Assembly: GCA_026387775.1 (NCBI GenBank)
Contig: JAPLLC010000092.1
Coordinates: 1 to 52,224, forward strand
DNA from: Candidatus Methylomirabilota bacterium
Lineage (GTDB): Bacteria; Methylomirabilota; Methylomirabilia; Methylomirabilales; 2-02-FULL-66-22
Direction: 5' to 3'
DNA length: 52,224 nt
Positions 18,596 to 28,223 of the stretch are shown here, piece after piece (positions within the stretch are counted from its first letter, which is position 1; every line of letters starts with the position of its first letter). Under the pieces are notes generated by a model. It was not told the origin of the DNA. It searched no databases and saw only the letters and a program-made list of their open reading frames with translations. Both the position numbers and the translations under genes were made by a program.

Positions 18596-19720
18596 TCAGA
18601 GCGACACCCAGCGGCGCTCGCGGACGGCCGTCTCGACGCCGTCCACCACCTTCTGTGCCTCCGCGCCGTCGTGAAACGTCGGGTAGTCCTGCGTCTCGCC
18701 GCGGATCGCCCCGAGAAAAGCCACCTCCTGGTCCCACTTGTAGCCCAAGAATGGATCGTCCATGCGAGGATTCCGGGGCGATCCGGGGTACTTGGCCAGG
18801 TCGAACGGGACCTCGGCCCGGGCCCACTGCTGCGTCCGCGTCATGGCCGGGCCGAGGCTGATCTGGAGTTCGAAGGGATGGATCAGCTCGTAGATCGCCG
18901 CGCCCCCGCTGCCGTGGATCTCCACACTCTGATAGTTCGCCCGACCGCTTCCGCCCCGGCCGGCCACGGCTCGGTTGAGGTCGAACGTCCCGATGGCCCC
19001 GTTGACAAACTCGGCGGCAAACACGCAGGCGTCCTCGGCGTCCACCGGCACCCGCCCGCCGCCAGCGGGATCGGGCCGCTCACGGACGTACAGCCGGTTC
19101 GCGCCGCTCACCGCCGCGATGTCTCCCAGGAGGTAGCGGGCAGAGTCGATCCCATGGGAGCCCATGTCCGCCAGGACCCCCGCCCCCGCCCGCTTGCGGT
19201 CGTTCCGCCAGACCATCGGCGTGGCCGGGTCCAGCATCAGGTCCGTGAGGTGAGAGAGCCGCCAGTGACGGATCTCGCCGAAGTGCCCCTCGCCCACGAG
19301 GCGCTTCAAATAGCGCAGTGCGGGGACGAAGCGGAAGGTGAAGGCCACCATGCACACCATCCCACCCCGCTCCGCGGCGAGCTCCAGCTCCCGCGCCTCG
19401 GCGTACTGGAGCCCCAGCGGCTTCTCGCAGAGGATGTGCTTCTTGGCCGCGACGGCCGCCCGGGCCACCGTCGCGGTGAGCCCGCTCGGCGGGCAGATCA
19501 CCACCGCCTCCACCTCCGGATCGGCGAGCAATCCTTGCCAGTCGTTATGAACCCGGGGGATGCCCCACTCTCCGGCAAACGCCCTTGCCCTCTCCTCGCG
19601 GCGGGAGGCGACCGCCACCACCTCGCAGATCTCCGAGCACAGCTTCAGGGAAGGGAGGTGCACCAGACCGGCGATGCGTCCCGCCCCGATGATCCCGACC
19701 CGGATCTTCGCGCGTCTCAT
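18596..19720 (-). CDS. Gfo/Idh/MocA family oxidoreductase
   Basis: IRVGIIGAGRIAGLVHLPSL, CEKPLGLQYAEARELELAAE motifs. Confidence 0.94.
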   Translation of the reverse strand: MRRAKIRVGIIGAGRIAGLVHLPSLKLCSEICEVVAVASRREERARAFAGEWGIPRVHNDWQGLLADPEVEAVVICPPSGLTATVARAAVAAKKHILCEKPLGLQYAEARELELAAERGGMVCMVAFTFRFVPALRYLKRLVGEGHFGEIRHWRLSHLTDLMLDPATPMVWRNDRKRAGAGVLADMGSHGIDSARYLLGDIAAVSGANRLYVRERPDPAGGGRVPVDAEDACVFAAEFVNGAIGTFDLNRAVAGRGGSGRANYQSVEIHGSGGAAIYELIHPFELQISLGPAMTRTQQWARAEVPFDLAKYPGSPRNPRMDDPFLGYKWDQEVAFLGAIRGETQDYPTFHDGAEAQKVVDGVETAVRERRWVSL

Positions 19721-19724
19721 CGAG

Positions 19725-20676
19725 CTACCTCCCGCCCCCTTGGGCGATCAACCGTTCCACCTCGTCGCGGCTGGGCAGGGAGGGCTGCGCCCCGGCGCGC
19801 GTCACGGCCATCGCCCCGCACCCATTCGCAAATCGCACCGCCTCGCGGAGCCCGAGCCCCTCGAGCAGGGCCGCCGCGAGGCCGCCCACGAAGGCGTCCC
19901 CCGCCGCCGTGGTGTCCACCGCCGACACCGGAAAGCTCGGGACGTGGTGGGCGCCGTCCTGGTCCACGATCAGGGACCCCTCGCCGCCGAGCGTCAGGAT
20001 GATGGTCCGGGGACCGAGCCGCCGGAGCCGCCGACCGACCTCGTCCCAGTCGGTCACCGCCTCCGGGTCCGCCCCGGCGAAGAGCGCCGCCTCCACCTGG
20101 TTGGGGACGAACAGGTCCACGTCCCCGAAGCACGCCTCGTCCCCCGACCGGTGCGGCGCGGGATTCAGGATGACCCGGGCCCCGGCCCGCTTGGCCGCCC
20201 GGACGGCCCGCGCGATGACCGGCGGCGGCGCCTCCAGGTTCAGGACCAGCAGTCGGCAGCCCGCCACCGCACGCTCCGCCTCCGCCACCGCAGCCTCCTC
20301 CCAGGCCAGGTTCGCCCCGGGCGCCACCACGATGGCATTCTGCCCGTCGGCGGCGACGGAGATCAATGCCACGCCGGTCGCGGCGGACACGCGCCGCACG
20401 CCGGTCGTCTCGACCCCCGCCGCCTCCAGCGTCCCGAGCAGCTCGTCGCCGAACGCGTCCGCTCCCACCTGCCCGACCATCGCCACGGAGGCACCCAGCC
20501 GGCTGGCGGCCACCGCCTGGTTCGACCCCTTGCCGCCGGGGAACCTGGTCACCGCTCCGCCATGGACCGTCTCTCCGGGGCGGGGAATGTGGGGAACCTG
20601 CACCACCAGGGGGAATGTGGGGAACCTGCACCACCAGATCCATGTTGATCCCGCCGATCACGCAGATGTCACGCAT
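19725..20676 (-). pseudogene. PfkB family carbohydrate kinase (ribokinase-like), frameshifted
   Basis: MRDICVIGGINMDLVVQVPHIP in one frame, RPGETVHGGAVTRFPGGKGSNQAVAASRLG...DTTAAGDAFVGG in another, separated by a 28-bp duplication. Confidence 0.9.
20582..20637. repeat. perfect 28-bp tandem duplication
   Basis: GGGGAATGTGGGGAACCTGCACCACCAG at 20582-20609 and 20610-20637. Confidence 0.99.
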
Positions 20677-20681
20677 CTTCC

Positions 20682-20713
20682 CCTCTTCTCCTCTGCCCCT
20701 CTGCTCCTCTGCT
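20682..20713. repeat. octamer tandem repeat (about 4 units)
   Basis: CCTCTTCT CCTCTGCC CCTCTGCT CCTCTGCT directly upstream of the kinase start. Confidence 0.85.
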
Positions 20714-20873
20714 CCGATCGCTGTCTCTGTCGTTTTTTCATACCACACCCCTTCCCGCATCGCAATCCGGCTCGCGGTCCGGTACGGAAAACCCTTTGAC
20801 AGGCCTGTCGGTCAGCATCTAGATTGAGGCGCGACCTGAGTAGTATATGGCCTCTCAACCGGAGGATCCTGCG

Positions 20874-22406
20874 ATGCGCATCTGCACCCGCCGCACCTTC
20901 CTGACACTGCTCGCCGCGAGCTTGCTGCTCCTGACGTCCCTCCCATCGCTCCACGCCGCGGCGCCGGCAGAGCGCTCGGCTCGCATCACGATCCTGCAGC
21001 TCAACGACCTCTACGACATCCTGCCGGTCGAGAAGGGAAAGAAGGGGGGCTTGTCCCGGATCGCCACGCTGCGCGACCGCATCGCCGGGGAATCGCCGTC
21101 TGCCCTGCTCGTCCTGGCAGGCGACTTCCTCTCCCCGTCCACCATGTCCAGCATGTTTCAAGGCCGCCAGATGGTGGCCACCCTCAATGCCGCCGGCGTC
21201 GACCTGGTCACCTTCGGCAATCACGAGTTCGACTTCGGCCCGGAGATCACCCGCCAACGAATGCAGGAGTCCCGCTTCACCTGGGTCTCCAGCAACGTGC
21301 TGGACCCCGCCACGGGTCTCCCCTTCGCCGACGCCGTCTCCTTCGTCCTGCGGGATTTCGACGGCATCCGCGTGGCCTTCATCGGGCTCACGACGCCCGA
21401 GACTCAGACCCTGTCGAAAGGCGGCAGGAGCCTGAAGTTCCTCGACCCCATCCTGGCCGCGAAGGCGGTCGTGGCCCACGCGAAGCGGGCCAAGGCCGAT
21501 CTCGTCGTCGCCCTGACCCACCAGGCCATGGCGGACGACAAAGCCCTCGCCGCCGCGGTCCCGGAGATCGACCTGATCCTCGGCGGGCACGAGCACGATC
21601 CGCTGGACGCCAAGGTGGGAAAGACGCTCATCCTCAAGACCGGCTCCGAGGCGGTCGCCCTCGGCCGCATCGATCTTCTGGCCAGCGTCGGCAAGGGCGG
21701 CCGTCGGGTCGAGACGAAGTGGGAGCTGATCGCCGTCACGGATGAGATCCCCGAGAAGCCCGAAGTGGCGGCCCTGGTCAAGCGATACGAGGGGCTCACG
21801 GCGGCCCAGCTCAATCTGGTGGCGGGTGCGACCTCCGTCCCGCTCGACACGCGGAACGAGATCGTCCGGGTGCGAGAGTCTCCGGTGGGGAACCTGATCG
21901 CCGATCTCTTGCGCGAGGCGGTGCAGGCGGACATCGCGCTGGTGAACGGCGGAGGCATCCGGGGGAACGCGGTCACGCCGGCAGGCTCTCTCACCCGAGG
22001 CGATGTCCTGAGAATCCTCCCGTTCGCCAACAAGATCGTGAAACTCGACGTGACCGGCGCGACGCTCCGGGCGGCCCTGGAGAATGGCCGGAGCCAGATC
22101 GAGACCACCGCCGGCCGCTTTCCCCAGGTCTCGGGCCTCCGCTTCACGTTCGACCCGAAGAAGCCGGCGGGATACCGGCTCGTCGCCGTCACGGTGGGCG
22201 ATCGGCCGCTCGACCCCGCCGCCCGCTACACGCTGGCAACCTTCGAGTTTCTACTGGGAGGCGGCGACGGGTACGCCATGCTGAAGGAGGGCAAGGTGCT
22301 GGTGAATGCCCAGAGCGGCCCCATGGACTCGGACCTCGTCCTGGAGCGCCTGAAGGCCGGCCCTATTTCGCCCGCGACCGACGGCCGCATCCAGGTGGCG
22401 CCATGA
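20874..22406 (+). CDS. 5'-nucleotidase/UshA-like metallophosphatase, exported
   Basis: ITILQLNDLYDIL, FGNHEFDFG, GGHEHD, NGGGIRGN motifs; signal peptide. Confidence 0.9.
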   Translation: MRICTRRTFLTLLAASLLLLTSLPSLHAAAPAERSARITILQLNDLYDILPVEKGKKGGLSRIATLRDRIAGESPSALLVLAGDFLSPSTMSSMFQGRQMVATLNAAGVDLVTFGNHEFDFGPEITRQRMQESRFTWVSSNVLDPATGLPFADAVSFVLRDFDGIRVAFIGLTTPETQTLSKGGRSLKFLDPILAAKAVVAHAKRAKADLVVALTHQAMADDKALAAAVPEIDLILGGHEHDPLDAKVGKTLILKTGSEAVALGRIDLLASVGKGGRRVETKWELIAVTDEIPEKPEVAALVKRYEGLTAAQLNLVAGATSVPLDTRNEIVRVRESPVGNLIADLLREAVQADIALVNGGGIRGNAVTPAGSLTRGDVLRILPFANKIVKLDVTGATLRAALENGRSQIETTAGRFPQVSGLRFTFDPKKPAGYRLVAVTVGDRPLDPAARYTLATFEFLLGGGDGYAMLKEGKVLVNAQSGPMDSDLVLERLKAGPISPATDGRIQVAP

Positions 22407-23443
22407 CGAGCCTCTCGGACGCTCCCAAGAAGGTGCGGGAGGTCTACCGGGGCCGGGTGGTGAGGCTGGATGTGGAGACCGTGACGCTCCCCAACGGCGC
22501 CACGGTGGAGCTGGAGATCATCCGACACCAGGGCGCCGCCGCGGTCGTCCCCTTGAAGGACGACGACACCGTGTTCCTCATCCGGCAGTACCGGCACGCC
22601 ACCGGCGGGTACATCTACGAGATCCCCGCCGGAAAGCTCGACCCGGGGGAGGAGCCGCGCCACTGCGCGGCTCGCGAACTGGAGGAGGAGATCGGCTATC
22701 GCGCCTCGTCCCTCACCCACCTCCTCACCTTCTTCACCACCCCGGGGTTCACCGATGAGGTGATCCACATCTTCCTGGCCACCGGGCTTCTCCCCGGCAC
22801 GCAGCACCTCGAACAGGACGAGGTGCTGGAGGTGGTCGAGATGTCGCTCGACGCGGCCCTCGCAAAGATCAACGACGGCACCATCCGGGACGGCAAGACC
22901 ATCGTCGGTCTGCAGGCCGCCTATCTGCGTCGCACGCCGCCGGCAGGCTCGCTGACGGCGCCGGCCATTCGCACCCTGGAGCCGACCGATCGGGACGCGG
23001 CCCTCGCGGCGATCAACACCGCCGCGCGCTGGTACCGAGAGTTCCTGCCGGCAGGCGAGTACCACGACCCCGAGATGTCGGCGGCGCAGTGGGAGGCCGA
23101 GGCACGGCGGCTGACCTGGTACGGGGCTTACGTGGAGGGGCGCCTGGTCGGCGTGATGGGGCTGGAGTACGTCCAGGACGCCGCCCTCCTGCGGCACGCT
23201 TACATCCTGCCCGAGTCGCAGCGCCAGGGGATCGGGTCCACGCTGCGCGAGCACCTGGAGTCGCGGGTTCAGGGAGTCTCGCGGATCATCGTGGGAACCT
23301 ACGCGGGAAACTACAAGGCCCGAAGAAGTTTGGAGAAGGCTGGATACACGCAGTCGGCCGATTCCGAAGCCATCCTGCGCGCCTATTACAATATCCCCGA
23401 GGACCGGCTGCGGACCTCAGTCGCGTACGAGAAGCCTCTCTAG
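22403..23443 (+). CDS. NUDIX hydrolase-GNAT N-acetyltransferase fusion
   Basis: NUDIX box GKLDPGEEPRHCAARELEEEIGY; C-terminal GNAT AYILPESQRQGIGSTLREHLE; ATGA overlap with upstream gene. Confidence 0.88.
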   Translation: MTSLSDAPKKVREVYRGRVVRLDVETVTLPNGATVELEIIRHQGAAAVVPLKDDDTVFLIRQYRHATGGYIYEIPAGKLDPGEEPRHCAARELEEEIGYRASSLTHLLTFFTTPGFTDEVIHIFLATGLLPGTQHLEQDEVLEVVEMSLDAALAKINDGTIRDGKTIVGLQAAYLRRTPPAGSLTAPAIRTLEPTDRDAALAAINTAARWYREFLPAGEYHDPEMSAAQWEAEARRLTWYGAYVEGRLVGVMGLEYVQDAALLRHAYILPESQRQGIGSTLREHLESRVQGVSRIIVGTYAGNYKARRSLEKAGYTQSADSEAILRAYYNIPEDRLRTSVAYEKPL

Positions 23444-23493
23444 CCCCGCCGTTGTTGGTCATGGCTACAGAAACGTTCGGAGAAAAGCAAAGC

Positions 23494-23527
23494 GCCGATC
23501 GGGCTTCCGATCGGCCCTTTGTTGTCT
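23494..23527 (+). terminator. intrinsic terminator candidate
   Basis: Perfect 9-bp stem GCCGATCGG-GCTT-CCGATCGGC followed by CCTTTGTTGTCTTT. Confidence 0.75.
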
Positions 23528-23559
23528 TTCGTTCGCGAGCGCTTGTCCGCTTCCCTACC

Positions 23560-24999
23560 CTACCGCGGGGAGCCTGAGCGTCCGCCGAACGCTGGACGGC
23601 TCGCCCCCTCGCGCCGGAACCCTCCCGCGGCGGGCCGACTCGTGCTCTGCCGCAGCCAGGCCAGTCCCGCCCCCTCGCGTTTCGGGCCGGCGGAACGCGT
23701 CGGCTGCGCGCCCCGAGGGGCCCACGTCGGTTTCCCGTCGGCCGAACGCGACGGGACTCCCTGCGCGCCGCGCCGTTCGGCGTTGACCTTCGCCCGGCTG
23801 CGCTCGTCCGACTTCCGCGCCCGGATGGCGGCGATGCGCTCGGCGATCGGAATCTCCAGCCGCTCGGCGGGCCGCTTCGCGTAGTCGAACCCGGTAAGCG
23901 TCTCGCGCGGCAGGCGCTTCCCGATGTGCCGTTCGATGGCGCGCAGCTCGCCCTCCTCCTCCGGAGAGACGAAGGTGTAGGCATCGCCCGTGGCCTCGGC
24001 CCGGGCCGTGCGCCCGACCCGGTGGATGTAATCCTCGGGCAGATGGGGGACATCGAAGTTCACGACGAGACCCAGCGCCTCCACATCAATGCCCCGCGCC
24101 GCGATGTCCGTGGCGACCAGGACTTGGAAGCGGCCTTTCTTGAAGCCGAGGAGCGCCTCTGTCCGCTGCGCCTGGCTGCGATTGCCGTGGATGCGGGCGC
24201 AGGCGACGCCGCGCCGCTCCAGGAAGTCGGCCAGCCGGTTGGCCCGATGTTTGGTCCGCGTGAAGGCCAGGACGGTCTTCGGCGAGCCCTTCTGCAAGAG
24301 CTCCACCAGCAGGTGCGATTTCAGGTCGTGGGAGACCGGGTACACCGTGTGGGTCACCCCGATTGCCGGCGCGGACTTGCGCTCGATGTTCAGGGCGACG
24401 GGGTTCTTCAGCATGACGTTGGCCAGGTCCACGATGGGAGCCGGCAGCGTCGCCGAGAAGAGGAGCGTCCGGCGCTCCTTGGGCAGCCGCTGGAGGATAC
24501 GGCGGACGTCCGGCAGGAAGCCCATGTCGAGCATACGATCCGCCTCGTCCAGCACCAGATACTCGACCCCGTTGAGCCGCGCGTAGGGGTACTGGAGGTG
24601 GTCCAGGAGCCGGCCGGGGGTCGCGACGAGCACATCCACACCCTTCCGGAATGCTTGCTCCTGCGGTCCCATGGCAACGCCTCCGTAGATCGCCGCCCCC
24701 GTGATGCCGGTCTGCCCGGCGAGCTCGCGCAGGTGCTCCGTGATCTGGGCCGCCAGCTCCCGAGTGGGGGCCACGACCAGCGCTCGAATTGTCCCCCGGC
24801 GCTTGCCCATCAAATCGTGGAGGATCGGCAGGAGGAACGCGGCGGTCTTCCCGCTGCCCGTCATGGCGGTGGCCAGGACGTCCCGACCCTGCATCAGGGG
24901 CGGGATCGCCGCCTGCTGGATCGGCGTGGGATGCTCGAATCCCATCCGCTGGGTGGCCTTCAACAGTTCTGCATTGAGTCCGAGTTCTACAAACGACAT
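23560..24999 (-). CDS. DEAD/DEAH-box RNA helicase (RhlE-like)
   Basis: TAMTGSGKTAAF, PTRELAAQI, VLDEADRMLDMGF, FSATLP, HRVGRTAR motifs. Confidence 0.96.
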   Translation of the reverse strand: MSFVELGLNAELLKATQRMGFEHPTPIQQAAIPPLMQGRDVLATAMTGSGKTAAFLLPILHDLMGKRRGTIRALVVAPTRELAAQITEHLRELAGQTGITGAAIYGGVAMGPQEQAFRKGVDVLVATPGRLLDHLQYPYARLNGVEYLVLDEADRMLDMGFLPDVRRILQRLPKERRTLLFSATLPAPIVDLANVMLKNPVALNIERKSAPAIGVTHTVYPVSHDLKSHLLVELLQKGSPKTVLAFTRTKHRANRLADFLERRGVACARIHGNRSQAQRTEALLGFKKGRFQVLVATDIAARGIDVEALGLVVNFDVPHLPEDYIHRVGRTARAEATGDAYTFVSPEEEGELRAIERHIGKRLPRETLTGFDYAKRPAERLEIPIAERIAAIRARKSDERSRAKVNAERRGAQGVPSRSADGKPTWAPRGAQPTRSAGPKREGAGLAWLRQSTSRPAAGGFRREGASRPAFGGRSGSPR

Positions 25000-25372
25000 G
25001 CGTCTCCCTGTGCTTTCTGCAGACACACCACGACCGCACATGGGTCTGGGGTGACCGCATTTGTTTCCGGCTTGATTTATTGAATGGGGGGGTAACGGTG
25101 GGATCGCCGGAGAGACCGCCGTTCAGGCTCTTAAGCCCTGCCCTACTACGTCCCGCTTCAGGGCCTGAATTCTTCGGCATCCGTTGCGGTGAGGTGCGCA
25201 GAGTAGCACGCGAGGCTCATTTCCCCAAGGGAATTCGGGGAGACAGGCTCGCATCACCTTGGAACTCCTTGAGTTCACGCGCTTTGCTCCGGCAAATTAA
25301 CTTGTGCGGGGAGCGTCATACGGGCGGAATCCCTCCGCCGCAAAGTGGGGATCGAACGCCAGGGCGAGACAG

Positions 25373-25399
25373 AACGGCCCGGCCGAGGGCCGGGCCGTT
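25373..25399 (-). terminator. intrinsic terminator candidate downstream of DUF4139 gene
   Basis: 12-bp perfect stem AACGGCCCGGCC-GAG-GGCCGGGCCGTT, with TT-CTGTCT on the minus strand. Confidence 0.65.
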
Positions 25400-25419
25400 C
25401 ACGACGAATGGGCGATTGC

Positions 25420-26838
25420 CTACCAGCGCATCCGCACCCGGTAGTTCACCGTGATCTTACCGTCCTTGGGAACCTTCACGACGTACTGCAGGGTGTGGGC
25501 CTCGACCTTGTTGTGGGGATGGCTGCTCTTCAGCACTTCCCAATCGCCAGGAACCGGCTCCACAATCGTGACCTCCACCTCCTCCTTCTTGTGGTTGCGC
25601 AGTTCCACGTCCCACTCGGTCTCGTACACGTTCCAGGCGATCTTCTTCCAGTCGCGCTGGGTGCGCTCGCCCACCACGTCGAAGGCCTCGCCCAGCTTGA
25701 TCTTGACCTTCTCGCCCTTCGGCGTGTGGTCGATCGTATCCTCGCCGACGAACTGCAGGCTCTTGTCGGCCGCCGCCTTGTACACCCGCACCGTCCCCTT
25801 GGGGAGCGGGAGACCGAGACGCTGCTGCTCGGTGTTGGCGATCTCCAGGAACACCCCCGCCTTCTGGTTCGAGAGCGGCGTGCCGAGCTGGCTTCTGTAG
25901 TACTGGCTGGCGCCGTAGAAGCGCAGCTCCTTCCGGATCGGGATCTCGGGCGCATCCAGCAGGCTGATCTGCTTGGTCTGGCTGTTTTTGATCGTCGTCC
26001 GCCCCTGCAGCGAATAGAGATGATACTCGAAGAACGACTCCTCCTGGAACTGCGCCGGCGCGGCGGCCCTCTTGGCGGAGGATTCCAGCGCCATCCGCAC
26101 CTCCTGCTTGGTCTGCGCCCGGTTCACATCGCCCGCCACCAGCTTCAGTGCCGCGTCCGGATAGGTCGCCCCGCTCCTGTTGTCGATCGTCACCCAGCCC
26201 GACAGATCGCCCCCGGTGTCCTTCTCGTTCAGGACCACCACGTAGTCGGCCTTCCAGGTGATCCCGGAGGTCAGATACGACGCCTCCACGCGCTGGCGAT
26301 GCGGGATGCCGCTCGCCAGCAGCCAGACCAGGGTCGGCTTCGGGATCAGATTCTCTGGCAGTTCGGGCAGGATCACCCGGCCGGGGTGCCCCAGGTGGAT
26401 CTGGCCGTTGATCTGATAGATGGGGCCGTTGTTGTTGGCGAGCAGGACGGCCTCGATCAGATTGCCGTCCCCGGTCATCAGCTTGACCTTCTTGCCCACG
26501 TACTTGTCCATCAGCTTCTGCGGATTCAACAGGTCGTACTCGTAGTTCTGCTCCAGGATCCGGACGCCCGCGGGATCGGTGAGCGACTTCAGATGCACCG
26601 AGGTGGGATCGATCTGGGAGGCCACGTCCATGAACTTCACCTCGTGCGTCCCGACCGCCAGGTGAAGTTCCCGCACATCCTTCACCAACCCCAGGTTTCC
26701 GTTGTAGATCGTGACTGCCAGATCCTTCTGCTGATCCTGCGTCACCATGCTGCGGCTGGCGACAGCCCCGGCCTCGCCCGCGACTGCCGTGGAGAGCCAC
26801 ACTAGGACGCCCAGGATAACCCCGATCATCTTCCACAT
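25420..26838 (-). CDS. DUF4139 domain-containing protein
   Basis: Signal peptide; VTIYNGNLGLVKDVRELHL and YEVEWDVELRNHKKEEVEVTIVEPVPGDWEVLKSS type blocks typical of this family. Confidence 0.75.
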   Translation of the reverse strand: MWKMIGVILGVLVWLSTAVAGEAGAVASRSMVTQDQQKDLAVTIYNGNLGLVKDVRELHLAVGTHEVKFMDVASQIDPTSVHLKSLTDPAGVRILEQNYEYDLLNPQKLMDKYVGKKVKLMTGDGNLIEAVLLANNNGPIYQINGQIHLGHPGRVILPELPENLIPKPTLVWLLASGIPHRQRVEASYLTSGITWKADYVVVLNEKDTGGDLSGWVTIDNRSGATYPDAALKLVAGDVNRAQTKQEVRMALESSAKRAAAPAQFQEESFFEYHLYSLQGRTTIKNSQTKQISLLDAPEIPIRKELRFYGASQYYRSQLGTPLSNQKAGVFLEIANTEQQRLGLPLPKGTVRVYKAAADKSLQFVGEDTIDHTPKGEKVKIKLGEAFDVVGERTQRDWKKIAWNVYETEWDVELRNHKKEEVEVTIVEPVPGDWEVLKSSHPHNKVEAHTLQYVVKVPKDGKITVNYRVRMRW

Positions 26839-27059
26839 CTGTCTCCCTCCTTGGCTGGGTCGAGTCGTTCCGATCCCCGTCTGCCAGATGAGACCGGGCC
26901 GAGCCAAAGAAGTTCCCAAGAAAGGAGACGTCCGAAGGGCGGAGGGCCACGCGTGAAGATCGGGGTCGTGGTAGGCGTCCGGGGGATTCGGCGGGAGTCG
27001 AGCATAACGAGACAGTCAAGCCTTCACGATGGCCGTTCCTGTCGCTATCGCTCTCCTTC

Positions 27060-28223
27060 TCACTGGCACCGGGCGGCGAGGGCGGCGCGGGCCGCCGAGG
27101 CTTCTCGCAGCCCGGGATATTTCTCCAGGGCTTCGCGGAGAATCCGGCATCCCGAGGCATCCCCCAGGGCCAGGAGGCTCTCCCCCTGGCGATAGAGGGC
27201 CACCGGCGCCCGGCGGTGGTCCGGGTACTGGCTCAGGAACGCGTCGAACGCGGCGGCGGCCTCGGCATGGCGCCGCTCCGCGCGATACCCTTCAGCCAGG
27301 AAGAACTGGGCATCCGGCGCCCGTTTGTCTTTCGGGCGCTGAGCGAGAAAGGTGCGAAAGTGCTCGGTAGCCGCCGGGTAGTTCTGTGCGGCGTACTCCG
27401 TCGCGGCGGCGGAAAAGAGATCGTCCGCGCTTCCGGCGGACACGCCGGCGGCTTCCTTCTCGGCCGCGGGGCCGGCCAGCCTCGCCCGCAGCCCCGATTT
27501 CGCCTTCGCGCCGGGCGGCTCGGGAGTCTGTGACGACCGAAGGGTGGTCGCGGCGGCCGATTCGGACTCCGCCTTCATGGCCTTTTGGATCGGAGCGGCG
27601 GCGGGTGAGCCGGCTTCGTCCCGCACCGGAGGGGTCTCTGGCACGGCAGGCTCCTCTTTCACCGCCGCCGGCGTCTGGCCCCGTTCGGCCGTCAGCGGCG
27701 CGGGGACCGGAGCGGCCGCGGGAGGTTGTGACATCTTCACCGGCGGCGCGGGCGGCGGGGCGATCCGCCGCGCCTCGGCTCGCGGCTCTTCTGCCGTCTT
27801 GTCCGGGAGGGGGGCAGGCGGCGTGACGGGAACAAAGCGCTCCGCCGGAGCCGGCGCGCCGAGGTCTACCGCCTGACGCAGCTCGGGCGAGCGCTGGGAG
27901 ATCCAGACGCCCGCTACTCCCAGCAGGACAAGGGCGGCGGCGTGGAGCGGCAGCTTGAGGCGGAGGGGGAAGACGATCGCCTCAACGGCCCGTCGCCACC
28001 ACGTGGGCCCCTCGATCCGCTCGACGACCCGCGCAGCGAATCCGGGCGACGGCTCTTCGTCCCGGAGGTCGCCCAGTGCCTGCATCGCCTTTCGAAAGGC
28101 CGCCCACTCCAGACGGCAGGCGCGACAGCCGTCCAGATGCTGGCTCAGGGCGGTGAGGGGCGGACCCGACAGCGTGCCGTCATAGAGATCGGTGAAGGCC
28201 TCGCGGGCCTCGTCGCAGGTCAT
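27060..28223 (-). CDS. zinc-finger anti-sigma factor with C-terminal TPR-like repeats
   Basis: MTCDEAREAFTDLYDGTLS...HLDGCRAC zf-HC2; one TM; Pro/Ala-rich linker; FSAAATEYAAQNYPAATEHFRTFLAQRP TPR-like. Confidence 0.8.
   Translation of the reverse strand: MTCDEAREAFTDLYDGTLSGPPLTALSQHLDGCRACRLEWAAFRKAMQALGDLRDEEPSPGFAARVVERIEGPTWWRRAVEAIVFPLRLKLPLHAAALVLLGVAGVWISQRSPELRQAVDLGAPAPAERFVPVTPPAPLPDKTAEEPRAEARRIAPPPAPPVKMSQPPAAAPVPAPLTAERGQTPAAVKEEPAVPETPPVRDEAGSPAAAPIQKAMKAESESAAATTLRSSQTPEPPGAKAKSGLRARLAGPAAEKEAAGVSAGSADDLFSAAATEYAAQNYPAATEHFRTFLAQRPKDKRAPDAQFFLAEGYRAERRHAEAAAAFDAFLSQYPDHRRAPVALYRQGESLLALGDASGCRILREALEKYPGLREASAARAALAARCQ

Noticed and set aside
23040-23062. CCTGCCGGCAGG palindrome in the NUDIX-GNAT gene as another coding repeat
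   Set aside because: It encodes FLPAGEYHDPEM, which looks like native GNAT-domain sequence rather than an insertion.
25345-26805. Plus-strand ORF (486 aa) opposite the DUF4139 gene
   Set aside because: Antisense shadow ORF; no signal, domain or RBS support.
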